A DNA stretch of 62,000 nucleotides from Phoronis australis (lineage: Eukaryota > Phoronida > Phoronidae), in NCBI GenBank assembly GCA_002633005.1, contig NMRA01000201.1:125910-187909 (forward strand), in the 5' to 3' direction. Shown here in pieces: positions 58,724 to 62,000 of this stretch. The translations under genes were made by a program, and so were the position numbers. The notes below the pieces were generated by a model. It ran no database searches, had not been told where the DNA came from, and worked only from the letters and a program-made list of their open reading frames with translations. Numbering within the stretch: the stretch's first letter is position 1; every line of letters starts with the position of its first letter.

Positions 58724-61700
58724 GTATGTATTGTCGTAGCGTGGTCGCAATGCTGTTGGCAGTGGTTACCTTGATGCCAACTGCTGACGAGAGAGTGAGG
58801 AAAGGCTTTCTGACTGAGAATGAACTAAACAATGTCAGAGTGGTAGATGTAGATATTGTTCTGGTTTTGGTTCCCTGTGATAACCATGTTGGTGTTGGTA
58901 ACTGGTATCTTAGAGATGAGAAGTTATGTGGGTCCTGATCGTGGATACGGATTGTGAATGAATGAGGTGCACCTTTAGCAGTCCAGGGTGGGGCGGTTGT
59001 TTATGTGAGTGTTTGTGGATTGTGGGACATCTGTTAAATTCAAATTGTTTGTGAATTTGCTCTAGTTTGTCCTCATTCTGTTTGTCACTGCGTTCACATG
59101 GCGACTTGGATGTGGAACAGTTTGCAGTGTGTCTTGAAGATATGCGAAGTGATGTCGTGTTGCAGCAGCTGCAGTGTTATAACCGTTATGAACAAACCTC
59201 AAACTTTTGATTTACTTGGTACTTTGGCGGGAACAACTTTCATCCAATTACGGGGTGAAGTGGGAGAAATAAAAATTAATAATTTGAAATGGCGTCCTGT
59301 TGTTCAGCGTGCTGTTTCTAGCTGAGTTAATAAAGTCTACTGCCAATGTCTCGCCCCTGCCTTAACTCGCTCGCTGTAAAGATACAAATTTCACATCTTG
59401 AATTGCACAAATACCAGCTACGCTTTGGCGAAAGTAGCATTTATGAGTCCCATCTGAAATCATCAAGTTAGCTGGTCAACCTCATTTAAAAGGAACACAG
59501 GCAAAGACACGTTTGCTTCGCCCTGATGTAAACCACATGGAATTAAGCTGTGTAACCTGGTGGTTCTTGACTCTGAAGAACATCCGTTTCATATGGTCAG
59601 ACAGTCTCACAGGGAGGCCAGCTTCTTTTAGTTCCCTGCTATTCACTTGGTTGATGGTTGTATTCAGCTGGGTTCTATAAGTCTGACAGACTTGTTAACA
59701 ATATTGCACTCATTTCTGTCCAACATGGTCCACTGCTTTCCACAAATGAGTGTACTGTCAGTCTGGACAAAAACAGTTGCTAAAGTATTGGGCCATTATT
59801 ATTCACCCACATGTACTTGTCCATATTGTGTCCGAAACCTGAAAAATATTACTTTAATGTTCAGTTGGCAGCAGTTTTATTTTTCAGTCATGTCCAAGAG
59901 ATCACTTTGATCTCTCCCTCCAAACCGCCACCCCCACCCCCTGCCCGCATTCTTCGTGATTTTAATGGTAAGAATTTTTAGACAAAAATCTATAGAGTCA
60001 AACTGAACTGGTCCTATGTGTGTGAGAGAATGCTGTGTAGATTGACAGGTATGCTGGGTGGATTGGCCAGGAATTCTGACCCACTTAACCCCAAGCCAGT
60101 TATTCCCAGTATTAGAATGAGGCTAATGCCTGTGACTTTGTATGCTTAGCCTCTTCTGCAGTTGGCTTTTGTAATGGGCCAGTTAGTGTGCAGCGGATGC
60201 AAGGCCCACTTGATGACGCTCGTCACAACTATCTTCATGCTACACCAAATTTTTATATAGTGTACACATGCGCACAGAAATTGAAGCATAAGGAAACCTT
60301 AACAGAGTTGAAAAAGTATGTCGTATTTGCTACCTAAGGGTTGAATTCTTAAAATTAGGATCCCTAAATTTTGTAGGTGGCACTAGTGAGTCAACAGTCT
60401 TACGGTTGTCATGTGGAATCGTTATGCCATGATTGCCCCCATGAAACTGAAGCGTATTTTGTTACTGGCACATTGAAGCCAATATTGAGACCCTGGCCTT
60501 CATCTAGTGGATGTCCAAATAGAGACTGGCTTAACTGTAGACACCACACCCTGTTCTGTGTTTGGACTCCTTGTTCAATATTTGGATACCAAAGTAAAGT
60601 GAGCTAGTCAAAATTAGTCTCTTTTAACCTTCTAACAGTAGCTTTAGGAGCTCATTAGTTGGTCCAGGATAAAAAAATAGTTATGATATAAGATACGATT
60701 GAATGTATTGCAGACCCATGTCTCTCCAGTGACACAGTGGAGTATTATATTACAAACAGCAAATTGTCTTAAAATGTCACACTGGCATGGATGCCCAGAG
60801 AAATTGGAAACCCCATTGTGGACAGCCTTTTTTGAAAACCCCTGATGAGTCTCCCATTTCAAACAATCCACAAGTGCTTAATTGTACTGTCTAAATTTTC
60901 TTTTCTTGTTTCATCCGGGAGCAGTCACAATTGCTGATTTCACACAGAACTGAACTATTCATCCTAATGAGTGGGATTCCAACTCACAGATGCACCACAG
61001 ACATCTCAACCGACTGGACTCCCACAAACTTCACGGAGGATGCATAAACGTATCTGAATTTAACTCTCGTTTCTGCTCAATTATTTCTAACAAGATTTCC
61101 CTAGTTAAGACTGCCATTACAAATTTTACCCAATGTGATATCTTATATTGGAGTAATGACGCTGAAATTGTACAGCACGCGTTGGCATTATTCATCATAA
61201 TAGCCATCGTGGAGGCAGAAATTTGAATAAATCTCATTACCGTTATGACAGCCACCGAGGAGTGTAGTTTCACAAGTTTTCATTGCGATATTAAATTGGC
61301 TGCATGATTTACTTGCACATATTTCCTTTAGTCATCACGACATGCTTCATCTAGTCTGTTTGTTTGATGTGCCGAGGGCAAAATTCATCCGTCTATGTTG
61401 ATTTGTGCCATCGAGTACTCTGCTTTCTACTCTTGCTTTTCCTCAAAATGTTGGCTGCAATTGGATTTTGCTGGGGGAAATTGCGGTCTGCTGTTGGTTT
61501 CACAAAAAAAACAGAAACACTCTTTTGTAATCTGCATTCGTGAGAAGTTCACCTTTGTTTTGTAGTAGTTTACAGGTTAAAGATAATCATTTTGAAAAAG
61601 CTTATTTTTTGTTTTTCTTGGTGTCGACANGACTAGATTCATGTAATCTGTTCAGTCCTGGACAATTGGTCATGTTGTTCTGACGCAGATACTTTCTAAT

Positions 61701-62000
61701 GTGATGTCATAGAGCACACATCTCCTATGTTTGTTTAACCCAGCCTCCTGGCTTGTGTAAACCTTCTTACTTCAAAAGCCGTCTCTCTCCATCCTCACTC
61801 TGCCAACTGAAGGAGACTGGTTTGAATACTTTCCCATACACAATTATTGGTACCCCTTTCTGCATATCAAGTACATCCTTTGTCATGGCTATAAAGAGTT
61901 GCTGTCCAGATGCTCAATCTATGGCAAAGAAAAATATCGAAAGAAAACTTGGAATGTTTTGCTTGTTTAATTTTTGTTGTCATGAATTTTTTTTCGCACA
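58724..62000 (+). other. msi: Start of Musashi intron 6 (continues beyond window)
   Basis: Begins with donor GTATGT after YGK. No continuation of RRM2 (an RNP1-like GFGF block) is found in the remaining 3.3 kb, so the next exon lies outside. The stretch contains one copy of a dispersed repeat (about 60500-60740), a C-rich run near 59925-59942, and an ambiguous base at 61630. Nothing else in it is recognisable. Confidence 0.7.
60500..60740 (+). repeat. Dispersed repeat E, copy 2
   Basis: TTGTTCAATATTTGGATACC, then AAAGTAAAGTGAGC, GGAGCTCATTAG and CAGGATAAAAAA match copy 1 at 38935-39215. In intron 6. Confidence 0.6.

Noticed and set aside
1-62000. A new multi-gene or defence-like system
   Set aside because: Apart from Musashi I see no clustered genes, conserved catalytic motifs or array-plus-effector arrangement on either strand.

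Overview
The window is animal (metazoan) nuclear DNA, AT-rich and almost entirely non-coding. The evidence is short exons with GT/AG boundaries, introns from about 0.14 to 21.8 kb, many palindromic non-autonomous DNA transposons, a tRNA-like SINE head, minisatellites, and no operon-like or densely packed reading frames. I favour an invertebrate, perhaps a marine deuterostome, because of the mosaic CpG content, the repeat style and the moderate divergence of the one recognisable gene from vertebrate orthologues. I cannot name the species.

The only gene I can support is a Musashi-family RNA-binding protein on the + strand, from 34375 to beyond the right edge. Six coding exons (34375-34433, 34578-34618, 34776-34857, 35438-35522, 36812-36853, 58628-58723) splice in frame into 135 residues. 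These cover a short N-terminus, a complete first RNA recognition motif (RRM1), the linker, and the first third of RRM2. A 21.8-kb intron lies in the linker between the two RRMs. The rest of RRM2, the C-terminal region, the stop codon and the 3' UTR lie outside the window.

Layout. 1-28.5 kb: 5' flank with no convincing gene. It is CpG-poor and holds dispersed repeats, several MITEs, a 63-bp minisatellite at 19190-19506, and a weak promoter or first-exon candidate near 11.1 kb. 28.55-35.0 kb: CpG-dense domain that leads into the Musashi promoter and covers exons 1-3. 34.0-34.37 kb: promoter-proximal sequence with a perfect CRE palindrome, two CCAAT boxes and an E-box. 34.4-36.9 kb: exons 1-5. 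36.9-58.6 kb: giant intron 5, with a tRNA-related SINE, two copies of one small MITE family, a 400-bp foldback hairpin and its decayed relative, a 15-bp minisatellite, and homeodomain/POU/TALE-rich segments that could be enhancers. 58.7-62 kb: start of intron 6.

I found no CRISPR array, operon, gene cluster or other new multi-gene system. The observations most worth checking are the CpG-defined domain around the Musashi promoter, the giant inter-RRM intron, the apparent one-residue insertion in RRM2, the foldback element and the both-strand-open 63-bp repeat. Repeat boundaries and pairings were found by eye and are approximate.
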